The position numbers and the translations under genes are program-made. Shown here piece after piece: positions 1 to 5,038 of a stretch of 5,049 nt of DNA (its first letter is position 1; each line of letters starts with the position of its first letter). Source of the stretch: Clostridia bacterium (GTDB lineage: Bacteria > Bacillota > Clostridia > Christensenellales > DTU072); NCBI GenBank assembly GCA_028703745.1, contig JAQVME010000128.1:1-5049 (forward strand). The letters are read 5' to 3'. The notes below the pieces were generated by a model. The model did not search any database. It saw only the letters and a list, made by a program, of their open reading frames with translations, and was not told the origin of the DNA.

Positions 1-1
1 G

Positions 2-241
2 AAAATCGTTGAAGCAGTAAAGCGTACCGGCGCCGGCATATCGGGCCCGATACCGCTCCCCACGGATAAGGAAATAATTACTATCCTGCGGTCACCGCAC
101 AAACACAAGGATAGCCGCGAGCAGTTTGAACTGCGCACCCACAAGCGTTTGATTGATATTTACAACTCGACGTCAAAAACAGTAGAAGCGTTGATGAAGC
201 TGGATTTACCGGCCGGCGTTGACATTCAGATAAAGCTGTAA
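2..241 (+). CDS. rpsJ: 30S ribosomal protein S10 (5' truncated by window edge)
   Basis: S10 is a 30S head protein near the A site; in characterised bacteria it is also NusE, the NusB partner in transcription antitermination. The visible 79 residues align from about residue 24 of the 103-residue E. coli protein, so roughly 23 N-terminal residues and the start codon lie upstream. Recognisable blocks are KRTGAGISGPIPLPT (visible residues 7-21), the SPHKHKDSREQFELRTHKRL stretch (31-50), which is the family signature region, and the C-terminal LDLPAGVDIQIKL (67-79). The stop is TAA at 239-241. It is the first gene seen of the operon, and rplC follows after 13 bases. The Lys at visible residue 34 (E. 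coli Val57) fits Clostridia-type S10. Identity is certain; only the 5' end is missing. Confidence 0.97.
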   Translation, partial: KIVEAVKRTGAGISGPIPLPTDKEIITILRSPHKHKDSREQFELRTHKRLIDIYNSTSKTVEALMKLDLPAGVDIQIKL

Positions 242-254
242 CAGGAGGACTTAT

Positions 255-884
255 ATGAAGAAAGCTATATTAGGCAGGAAGCTCGGTATGAGTCAGATTT
301 TTACCGCAGAGGGTATTGTCATCCCGGTAACAATAATTGAAGCAGGACCCTGTCCTGTCGTGCAGGTTAAGACCGCCGACAAAGACGGTTATGAGGCTGT
401 TCAAGTCGGTTTCGGCGAAAAGAAAGAAAAGAACATAAACAAGCCGATAACAGGACATTATGCCAAGAGCGAGCTCAAGCCCAAGAGATACCTTCGCGAA
501 TTCAGAACCGAAGAGGGCGACAAGTTTGAGGTAGGTCAAGAAATAAAATGCGATACCTTCGCCGTAGGCGACAAGGTTGACGTAGTAGGCACCACGAAGG
601 GCAGAGGCTTCACCGGCACGGTCCAGAGGTGGAACACCGCCTGCGGTCCTATGGCGCACGGCTCAGGATATCATCGCGGCGTGGGTTCCATGTCCGCAAA
701 CTCCGATCCCTCGAGAGTCTTCAAAAACAAAAAGATGCCCGGACATTACGGCGCAGAGCAAGTCACCGTTAAGAATCTGGAGATAGCCAGAGTCGATAAA
801 GCAAGAAATCTGTTGTTCATAAAAGGCGGAATACCCGGAGCGAAGGACAGCTTTGTCGTTGTTAAGCAAACGCTGAAGGTATAA
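255..884 (+). CDS. rplC: 50S ribosomal protein L3
   Basis: L3 is an early-assembly 23S rRNA-binding protein whose long loop reaches towards the peptidyl-transferase centre. At 209 residues it matches the E. coli length. The N-terminus MKKAILGRKLGMSQIFT (1-17) and the RGFTGTVQRWN block (117-127) followed by the MAHGSGYHRGVGSM loop (133-146) are family hallmarks; the C-terminal half also has VFKNKKMPGHYGAEQVTV (155-172) and NLLFIKGGIPGAK (185-197). The glutamine that PrmB methylates in E. coli (Gln150) is Ser150 here, as expected outside Proteobacteria. The ATG at 255 has AGGAGG at 243-248, six bases away. The TAA stop at 882-884 lies 12 bases before rplD. Confidence 0.98.
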   Translation: MKKAILGRKLGMSQIFTAEGIVIPVTIIEAGPCPVVQVKTADKDGYEAVQVGFGEKKEKNINKPITGHYAKSELKPKRYLREFRTEEGDKFEVGQEIKCDTFAVGDKVDVVGTTKGRGFTGTVQRWNTACGPMAHGSGYHRGVGSMSANSDPSRVFKNKKMPGHYGAEQVTVKNLEIARVDKARNLLFIKGGIPGAKDSFVVVKQTLKV

Positions 885-899
885 AGGAGTACGGCAATG
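883..899 (+). promoter_or_regulatory. rplD ribosome-binding site with tandem ATG
   Basis: AAAGGAG at 883-889 is followed by ATGATG at 897-902. The spacing from the last G is 7 bases to the first ATG and 10 to the second, so 897 is preferred, though 900 would shorten L4 by only one Met. The site lacks the final G of the AGGAGG found before most other genes here. Confidence 0.7.
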
Positions 900-1520
900 A
901 TGGAATTAAAGGTATATAATATTGAAGGAAAGCAGACCGGTACCCTGTCAGTAGACGAGACGGTATTCGGCGCCGAATATAATCAGGCGCTGATACATCA
1001 GGTAGTGGTCGCTCAGCTTGCAAACAAGCGCCAAGGCACCAAGTCCGCGCTCACCCGCGCCGAAGTCAGAGGCGGCGGCATCAAGCCCTACAGACAGAAG
1101 GGCACAGGCAGAGCCAGACAGGGCAGCATACGCGCTCCCCAGTGGAAGAAGGGCGGCGTTGTTTTCGCGCCGAAGCCCAGAGATTTTTCCAAAAAAATCA
1201 ACAAAAAGATGAAAGACGGCGCGATGAAGAGCGCGCTCAGCCAGAAGGTGCGCCAAGAAGAAGTAATCGTGCTTGACGCCATAAACCTCGAGGCGGCAAA
1301 AACCAAGCTTATGGCGGGCATCCTTAAGAATTTCGCTATCAGCGGAAAGACGCTTTTGGTACTCAACGACGAAAACGAAACGGTTCTCAGAGCAGCAAGG
1401 AACATCGAGGATTTGACAATCTGCAGCGCAGACCTTCTCAATGTTTACGAAATCGTCAGGAATGGCAAGTGCGTCATAACCGCAGATGCTGTCAAGAGGC
1501 TTGAGGAGGTAAATAAATAA
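897..1520 (+). CDS. rplD: 50S ribosomal protein L4
   Basis: L4 binds 23S rRNA with a globular domain and sends a long loop into the exit tunnel, where it forms the constriction with L22. In E. coli it also represses its own operon through the S10 leader; that leader is not in this window, so autoregulation here is unknown. The protein is 207 residues. The tunnel loop is clear, with TRAEVRGGGIKPYRQKGTGR (53-72) running into ARQGSIRAPQWKKGGVVFAP (73-92). The position of the E. coli macrolide-resistance change K63E is a normal Lys (Lys68). The NKKMKDGAMKSALS helix start (102-115) and the C-terminal VITADAVKRLEEV (193-205) are also typical. Two in-frame ATGs, 897 and 900, follow AAAGGAG; 897 is chosen for spacing. 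The stop overlaps the rplW start by one base. Confidence 0.98.
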   Translation: MMELKVYNIEGKQTGTLSVDETVFGAEYNQALIHQVVVAQLANKRQGTKSALTRAEVRGGGIKPYRQKGTGRARQGSIRAPQWKKGGVVFAPKPRDFSKKINKKMKDGAMKSALSQKVRQEEVIVLDAINLEAAKTKLMAGILKNFAISGKTLLVLNDENETVLRAARNIEDLTICSADLLNVYEIVRNGKCVITADAVKRLEEVNK

Positions 1521-1810
1521 TGAAGGCGTACGATATAATAATCAAGCCGGTTTTATCCGAAAAGAGCTACGAAGGCATTGCTATAAAGGATTATACCTTT
1601 ATTGTCGCCAAGTCGGCCAACAAGACAGAAATCAAAACCGCCGTTGAAGAAATCTTCAACGTAAAGGTCGACAGAGTAAATGTTGTAAATTACCAGGGCA
1701 AGATAAAAAGAATGGGCAAAACCCAGGGAAGAAGGTCTTCTTACAAGAAAGCCTTTGTCAAGCTTGCTGCCGACAGCAAGCCAATAGAGTTCTTTGAGAG
1801 CTTGTCATAA
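1520..1810 (+). CDS. rplW: 50S ribosomal protein L23
   Basis: L23 (L23/uL23 family) sits at the exit-tunnel mouth and is the docking site for trigger factor and for the signal recognition particle. At 96 residues it has normal length. The N-terminal IIKPVLSEKSYE (7-18) contains the family's SEK motif; Glu14 corresponds to E. coli Glu18, the trigger-factor contact. The NKTEIKTAVEEIFNVKV (34-50) and GKIKRMGKTQGRRSSYKKAFV (60-80) segments are typical. The start at 1520 shares one base with the rplD stop (TAATG). AGGAGG at 1504-1509, inside the end of rplD, lies 10 bases upstream, so translation is probably coupled. The stop is TAA at 1808-1810, and rplB begins 15 bases on. Confidence 0.98.
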   Translation: MKAYDIIIKPVLSEKSYEGIAIKDYTFIVAKSANKTEIKTAVEEIFNVKVDRVNVVNYQGKIKRMGKTQGRRSSYKKAFVKLAADSKPIEFFESLS

Positions 1811-1825
1811 ACGTAGGAGGCAAAA

Positions 1826-2653
1826 ATGGCTATAATAAGATATAAACCGACAAGTCCGGCCCGCAGATTTATGTCAGTATCCGATTTCCGCGAGATCACC
1901 TCGGACAAACCCGAGAGAAGCTTGCTTGTATCGAAGAATAATTCCGGCGGCAGGAATAACACAGGCAGAATTACCGTACGTCATATCGGCGGCGGCAATC
2001 GCAACAAATACCGTATCATAGATTTCAAGAGGAACAAGGACGGCATCCCCGCCAAGGTAGCCTCCATACAGTTCGACCCCAACCGCAGCGCGCATATCGC
2101 GCTATTGCAGTACGTAGACGGCGAGAAGAGATATATACTTGCGCCCCTCGGACTGACAGTTGGTGACACCGTTCTGAGCGGAAAAGGCTGCGATATAAAA
2201 GCAGGCAACGCTTTGTTGCTTGCCGATATCCCCGTAGGCACCATGGTTCATAACATAGAGATGCAACCCAACAAGGGTGGCCAGATAGCCAGAAGCGCCG
2301 GCACATCAGCGCAGCTTATGGCTAAGGAAGGCAAGAAGGCCACACTCAGAATGCCCTCGGGCGAGATGAGATACGTACCTCTTTCCTGCAAAGCCACTAT
2401 CGGTCAAGTCGGAAACATCGAACACGAAATAATCAGCCTCGGAAAGGCTGGACGCAAAAGACACATGGGTGTCAGACCCACGGTCAGAGGCGTCGTAATG
2501 AATCCTTGCGACCATCCGCACGGCGGTGGTGAGGGCAAGAGCCCGATAGGTATGCCCGGACCGGTTACGCCTTGGGGTAAGCCGGCGCTTGGTTACAAGA
2601 CCCGCAAGAAAAAGAAGACTTCAAGCAAGTTCATTATTAAGAGAATAAATTAG
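1826..2653 (+). CDS. rplB: 50S ribosomal protein L2
   Basis: L2 is a primary 23S rRNA-binding protein needed for subunit association and peptidyl-transferase activity. The length of 275 residues is standard. The N-terminal half shows GGRNNTGRITVRHIGGGNRN (41-60) and YRIIDFKRNKDGIPAKVA (62-79), followed by DPNRSAHIALL (84-94) and GEKRYILAP (99-107). The middle has the AGTSAQLMAKEG segment (158-169). The C-terminal extension holds the invariant MNPCDHPHGGGEGKSP block (225-240); His230 aligns with the essential E. coli His229 (mature numbering). PGPVTPWGKPALGYKTRKKK (244-263) follows, with a basic tail. The ATG at 1826 has AGGAGG at 1815-1820, five bases upstream, the shortest spacing in the window. 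The TAG stop is built into the rpsS ribosome-binding site. Confidence 0.99.
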   Translation: MAIIRYKPTSPARRFMSVSDFREITSDKPERSLLVSKNNSGGRNNTGRITVRHIGGGNRNKYRIIDFKRNKDGIPAKVASIQFDPNRSAHIALLQYVDGEKRYILAPLGLTVGDTVLSGKGCDIKAGNALLLADIPVGTMVHNIEMQPNKGGQIARSAGTSAQLMAKEGKKATLRMPSGEMRYVPLSCKATIGQVGNIEHEIISLGKAGRKRHMGVRPTVRGVVMNPCDHPHGGGEGKSPIGMPGPVTPWGKPALGYKTRKKKKTSSKFIIKRIN

Positions 2654-2667
2654 GAGGATAACAGCTG

Positions 2668-2946
2668 ATGAGTAGGTCAATAAAGAAAGGGCCCTATATA
2701 CACGAGAGCCTGAAAAAGAAAATTATAGCGCTCAATGAAGCAGGAGAAAAAAAACCGGTTAAGACCTGGTCAAGAGCCTCGACAATCTTTCCTGATTTTG
2801 TCGGACACACGATAGCGGTGCATGATGGCAGAAAGCACGTGCCCGTATATGTTACAGAAGATATGGTAGGTTTGAAACTGGGCGAGTTCGCCCCGACGAG
2901 AACCTTCAGAGGACACGCCGGAAGCAAGACCTCCGGCAAGAAGTAG
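2668..2946 (+). CDS. rpsS: 30S ribosomal protein S19
   Basis: S19 is a 30S head protein that forms a complex with S13 and touches 23S rRNA across the intersubunit bridge. It has 92 residues, a normal length. The start MSRSIKKGPYIHESL (1-15) and the stretch TWSRASTIFPDFVGHTIAVH (33-52), followed by DGRKHVPVYVTEDMVGLKLG (53-72) and EFAPTRTFRGHAG (73-85), are nearly invariant in the family. The ATG at 2668 lies 10 bases after AGGAGG (2652-2657), whose first bases belong to the rplB TAG stop. An A8 run at 2747-2754 encodes the end of Glu27 plus Lys28 and Lys29 and does not disturb the frame. The stop TAG likewise begins the rplV site. Confidence 0.99.
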   Translation: MSRSIKKGPYIHESLKKKIIALNEAGEKKPVKTWSRASTIFPDFVGHTIAVHDGRKHVPVYVTEDMVGLKLGEFAPTRTFRGHAGSKTSGKK

Positions 2947-2958
2947 GAGGTAAGATAG

Positions 2959-3345
2959 ATGGCAACCAGAATTAGGGAAAAGGCGCAGGCCAGAAAAGAA
3001 AACGCCGACAAACGTCCTATTGCGAAGGCGAAATACATCCGTATTTCTCCTTACAAAGTAAGAGCCGTACTCGATTTGATTCGCGGAAAGGGTTATGTTG
3101 AAGCAGTAGCTTTGCTCGAAAACCTGAACAAATCCTCTTCGCTTCCCATACTAAAGGTCGTAAAATCCGCCGCTGCAAACGCCGAGAACAACCTTAGCAT
3201 GAGCAAAGACGGGCTATTTGTTGCGGAATGCTTTGCGGATCAGGGATCCACGTTGAAGAGATTCATCCCGAAGTCTCACGGCAGAGCGGGAAGTCTCCTC
3301 AAGAGAACCAGCAACATTACAGTTATCCTTGACGAAAGGCATTAG
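2959..3345 (+). CDS. rplV: 50S ribosomal protein L22
   Basis: L22 contacts all 23S rRNA domains and sends a beta-hairpin along the exit tunnel beside L4. This copy has 128 residues against 110 in E. coli. The extra length is a basic N-terminal extension of about 17 residues (RIREKAQARKENADKRP at 4-20) before the core begins at AKAKYIRISPYKVRAVLDLI (22-41). The core continues with IRGKGYVEAV (41-50) and the SAAANAENN block (70-78). The tunnel hairpin is TLKRFIPKSHGRA (98-110) with LLKRTSNITVIL (113-124). Leu99-Lys100-Arg101 align with E. coli Met82-Lys83-Arg84, whose deletion gives erythromycin resistance, so the loop is intact. AGGAGG at 2945-2950 lies eight bases before the ATG. Confidence 0.98.
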   Translation: MATRIREKAQARKENADKRPIAKAKYIRISPYKVRAVLDLIRGKGYVEAVALLENLNKSSSLPILKVVKSAAANAENNLSMSKDGLFVAECFADQGSTLKRFIPKSHGRAGSLLKRTSNITVILDERH

Positions 3346-3357
3346 GAGGAATAGAAG

Positions 3358-4014
3358 ATGGGTCAGAAAGTAAATCCGCACGGATTAAGAATAGGAATTA
3401 TAGCCGGTTGGGATTCGCAATGGTACGCAGACAAGAAGGGTTTCTCGAAGAACATTAGCGAGGACTACAAAGTCAGGACACTACTTAAAAAGAAGTATTA
3501 CTCCTCGGCTATCTCCAAAATTACTATCGAGCGCGCCGCCAACAGCATTACCGTAAATATGTTTTGCGGACGCCCCGGCGTAGCTATTGGCAAGCAGGCG
3601 GCAGGCATTCCTCTTATTAAGAAGGATATCGAAAAGCTTTGCCCCGGCAAAATGGTAAACGTAAACATTCTCGAAGTGAAGAAGATTGATATAGACGCGC
3701 AACTTACGGCAGAATCCATAGCCGCCCAGCTTGAAAGAAGAATACAATTCAGAAGAGCAATGAAGCAAGCTATGCAAAAAGCCATGAGAGGCGGAGCAAA
3801 GGGAATCAAGACCATGGTTAGCGGCAGACTTGACGGCGCAGAAATCGCCAGAAGCGAGTTCTACCATGAGGGTTCCATACCCCTTCAGACACTGAGAGCC
3901 AATATAGATTACGGCTTCGCGGAAGCCGTTACGACCTACGGATTGATAGGCGTAAAGGTTTGGATTTATAAGGGTGAAATTTTCACCAAAGCAGGGAAAG
4001 GAGGTAATGACTAA
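3358..4014 (+). CDS. rpsC: 30S ribosomal protein S3
   Basis: S3 lies in the 30S head at the mRNA entry tunnel and, with S4 and S5, contributes to mRNA helicase activity. The 218-residue length matches Bacillota and lacks the long E. coli tail. MGQKVNPHGLRIGI (1-14) starts the N-terminal domain. A type II KH domain spans roughly 38-108, with FCGRPGVAIGKQAAGI at 69-84. The C-terminal domain has ESIAAQLERRIQFRRAMKQA (119-138), GAKGIKTMVSGRLDGAEIAR (146-165) and TTYGLIGVKVWIYKGE (192-207). Arg132, Arg133 and Lys136 correspond to the E. coli residues linked to helicase activity. The KH GXXG loop reads GKQA rather than the usual GK(K/G)G. AGGAGG at 3344-3349 lies eight bases before the ATG. The TAA stop is two bases before rplP. 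Confidence 0.98.
   Translation: MGQKVNPHGLRIGIIAGWDSQWYADKKGFSKNISEDYKVRTLLKKKYYSSAISKITIERAANSITVNMFCGRPGVAIGKQAAGIPLIKKDIEKLCPGKMVNVNILEVKKIDIDAQLTAESIAAQLERRIQFRRAMKQAMQKAMRGGAKGIKTMVSGRLDGAEIARSEFYHEGSIPLQTLRANIDYGFAEAVTTYGLIGVKVWIYKGEIFTKAGKGGND
3911..3929 (+). other. perfect 8-bp inverted repeat inside rpsC
   Basis: ACGGCTTC at 3911-3918 and GAAGCCGT at 3922-3929 are exact reverse complements around a GCG loop, so the mRNA could form a tight hairpin. It encodes part of YGFAEAV near the S3 C-terminus. No T-run follows, so it is not an intrinsic terminator. A stem of this size could also arise by chance once in about 5 kb. Confidence 0.3.
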
Positions 4015-4019
4015 TTATG
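3998..4019 (+). promoter_or_regulatory. rplP ribosome-binding site, wide spacing
   Basis: AAGGAGGT at 3998-4005 lies inside the last codons of rpsC. The ATG at 4017 is 12 bases beyond the last G of AGGAGG, the widest spacing in the window. The site decides the L16 start: the in-frame ATG at 4023 would be 18 bases away. An out-of-frame ATG at 4007 is only two bases away and opens just seven codons. The rpsC stop falls between site and start, suggesting that ribosomes ending rpsC feed rplP. Confidence 0.7.
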
Positions 4020-4454
4020 TTAATGCCTAAGAGAGTAAAAAGAAGAAAACAGCATAGGGGCAGAATGAAGGGCCACGCCAACAAAGGCAACGTCATAGCA
4101 TACGGCGAGTACGCTTTGGTAGCAAAAGAGCCTTGCTGGGTCACCTCCAATCAGATAGAAGCCGCCCGTGTGGCAATGACGAGATTTATGAAGCGTGGCG
4201 GACAGGTATGGGTCAATATATTCCCCCACAAGCCTGTCACGAAGAAGCCCGCCGAGACCCGTATGGGAAGCGGCAAAGGTTCTCCCGAATATTGGGTAGC
4301 CGTAGTAAAGCCCGACAGAGTGCTTTTTGAGGTTGCCGGAGTAACGGAAGATGTGGCAAGAGAGGCTTTGAGGTTGGGAATGCACAAGTTGCCGTTACAG
4401 TGCAAATTTGTACGCAAGGCTGATGTGACAGCAGCGGAAGGTGGTGAGGTCTAA
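4017..4454 (+). CDS. rplP: 50S ribosomal protein L16
   Basis: L16 organises the 50S A-site tRNA region and is a late-assembly protein. It is 145 residues, a typical bacterial length. The start MLMPKRVKRRKQHRGRMKGH (1-20) matches the family's usual ML-x-PKR opening, which supports ATG 4017 over the in-frame ATG at 4023. The hallmark blocks are SNQIEAARVAMTRFMKRGGQ (44-63), FPHKPVTKKPAETRMGSGKG (69-88) and SPEYWVAVVKPDRVLFEVAG (89-108). Arg82 is at the position hydroxylated in E. coli L16 (Arg81) by YcfD/RoxA; whether it is modified here cannot be told. Arg9 replaces the aromatic residue usually found before RKQHRG. The stop overlaps the rpmC start by one base. Confidence 0.98.
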   Translation: MLMPKRVKRRKQHRGRMKGHANKGNVIAYGEYALVAKEPCWVTSNQIEAARVAMTRFMKRGGQVWVNIFPHKPVTKKPAETRMGSGKGSPEYWVAVVKPDRVLFEVAGVTEDVAREALRLGMHKLPLQCKFVRKADVTAAEGGEV

Positions 4455-4456
4455 TG
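4440..4456 (+). promoter_or_regulatory. rplP/rpmC coupled stop-start with weak ribosome-binding site
   Basis: The rplP TAA (4452-4454) and rpmC ATG (4454-4456) form TAATG. The upstream purine-rich stretch GGTGGTGAGGT (4440-4450) has only partial matches to the anti-Shine-Dalgarno sequence, with GAGGT just three bases before the ATG. rpmC is the one gene in the window with no GGAG core, which points to termination-reinitiation from rplP. Confidence 0.6.
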
Positions 4457-4696
4457 AAAGCGACGAAGTTTTTTGAAATGAGCACACAGGAGCTCAAAGA
4501 TAAGTTAAACGCATTAAAAGCAGATTTGTTTAATCTCCGCTTTAAGCACGCGACCAACCAGTTATCTAACAACATGACAATGGTCGAATGCAAGAGAGAC
4601 GTAGCGCGGGTTATGACAATACTGCGCCAGAGAGAGCTCAATATCAGCTTCGAGCCGGAAACCAAGGCGAAGAAAGCCAAAAAAAGCTCGAAATAA
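4454..4696 (+). CDS. rpmC: 50S ribosomal protein L29
   Basis: L29 is a small two-helix protein beside L23 at the tunnel exit, near the site used by nascent-chain factors. The family fold shows as FFEMSTQELKDKLNALKADL (6-25) followed by FNLRFKHATNQL (26-37), then the second helix NMTMVECKRDVARVMTILRQ (40-59). At 80 residues it is longer than the common 63-70; the surplus is a basic C-terminal tail ending ETKAKKAKKSSK (69-80), a variable region in many bacteria. Met54 sits where the ARIKTIL-like motif usually has Lys. Its place between L16 and S17 confirms the call. Expression probably depends on coupling to rplP. The TAA stop at 4694-4696 is 15 bases before rpsQ. Confidence 0.96.
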   Translation: MKATKFFEMSTQELKDKLNALKADLFNLRFKHATNQLSNNMTMVECKRDVARVMTILRQRELNISFEPETKAKKAKKSSK

Positions 4697-4711
4697 CAGG
4701 AGGATGACAAA

Positions 4712-4966
4712 ATGGAAAGAAGTTCAAGAAAGACCCGAATAGGCACAGTAGTTAGCGACAAAATGGAAAAGACCATAGTAGTCGCCGCTATAAGGAAGGT
4801 GCAGCATCCTCTATACAAGAAGTATGTAAAGACCACAAAGAAGTTTAAGGCGCACGACGAGCTCAATGAGTGCGGCATAGGCGACGTTGTCGAAATCGAA
4901 GAGACAAGACCCATCTCAAAAGATAAATGCTGGCGTCTTGTTAAGATTATCGATAAGGCAAAATAG
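4712..4966 (+). CDS. rpsQ: 30S ribosomal protein S17
   Basis: S17 is a primary 16S rRNA-binding protein of the 30S body with an OB fold. The protein is 84 residues, as usual for the family. It opens with RKTRIGTVVSDKMEKTIVV (6-24) and carries VQHPLYKKYVKTTKKFKAHD (30-49). The C-terminal signature GIGDVVEIEETRPISKDKCW (55-74) is followed by RLVKII (75-80). AGGAGG at 4698-4703 lies eight bases before the ATG at 4712. An ATG at 4704, directly after the Shine-Dalgarno and in another frame, is too close to be used. The TAG stop is shared with the rplN ribosome-binding site. Confidence 0.98.
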   Translation: MERSSRKTRIGTVVSDKMEKTIVVAAIRKVQHPLYKKYVKTTKKFKAHDELNECGIGDVVEIEETRPISKDKCWRLVKIIDKAK

Positions 4967-4978
4967 GAGGAGCGAGAA

Positions 4979-5038
4979 ATGATACAACCACAAACAAGGT
5001 TAAAGGTAGCCGACAATTCGGGCGCAAAGGAAATAATA
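4979..5038 (+). CDS. rplN: 50S ribosomal protein L14 (5' fragment, cut at window end)
   Basis: L14 binds 23S rRNA at the subunit interface, near L19, and is about 122 residues long in bacteria. Here only the first 20 residues are credible: MIQPQTRLKVADNSGAKEII, which carries the near-invariant LKVADNSGAKE. AGGAGG at 4965-4970, overlapping the rpsQ TAG, is eight bases before the ATG. The frame stays open to 5049 but reads Asp-Arg-Lys where the family has Cys-Ile-(Arg/Lys)-Val. Those bases match an Illumina adapter, so the genuine coding part is taken to end at about 5038. The gene order after rpsQ is as expected for the S10/spc cluster. Confidence 0.93.

Noticed and set aside
27..36. Perfect 10-base palindrome CCGGCGCCGG in rpsJ.
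   Set aside because: It encodes the conserved Thr-Gly-Ala-Gly turn with ordinary codons. It has no loop, T-run or partner copy to suggest a site.
100..121. Lys in S10 at the position of E. coli Val57, a site linked to tetracycline/tigecycline resistance.
   Set aside because: HK-x-KDSREQFE is, from memory, the ordinary form in Clostridia, so this is lineage background and not evidence of resistance.
948..1256. Open frames on the minus strand, and a 64-codon frame on the plus strand at 1018-1212, inside rplD.
   Set aside because: L4 is unmistakable here. The other frames are low-complexity by-products of its Arg/Lys/Gly-rich tunnel loop and have no recognisable product.
1413..1442. TTGACA in rplD as a possible internal promoter -35 box; also TATAAT at 915-920 and 1831-1836.
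   Set aside because: Downstream of TTGACA the 17-18 base position gives only a 3-of-6 match to TATAAT. The two TATAAT strings lack any -35 match at normal distance. All lie in coding sequence of AT-rich codons.
2747..2754. A8 homopolymer in rpsS (and A7 at 1191-1197 in rplD) as a possible slippage or phase-variation site.
   Set aside because: Both encode conserved lysines in the correct frame, and the proteins continue normally. Slippage in a single-copy essential gene would only give truncated products.
4704..4706. ATG directly after the rpsQ Shine-Dalgarno as an alternative start.
   Set aside because: It has no spacing from AGGAGG and is out of frame with S17. ATG 4712 has eight-base spacing and gives the full-length family N-terminus.
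4237..5016. A 259-codon open frame on the minus strand across rplP, rpmC, rpsQ and rplN, with a membrane-protein-like hydrophobic translation.
   Set aside because: It is the antisense of four clearly conserved genes. Reading Lys codons AAG/AAA backwards gives Leu/Phe, which explains the hydrophobicity. No family resemblance was seen, and it runs through the window's best-conserved coding sequence.
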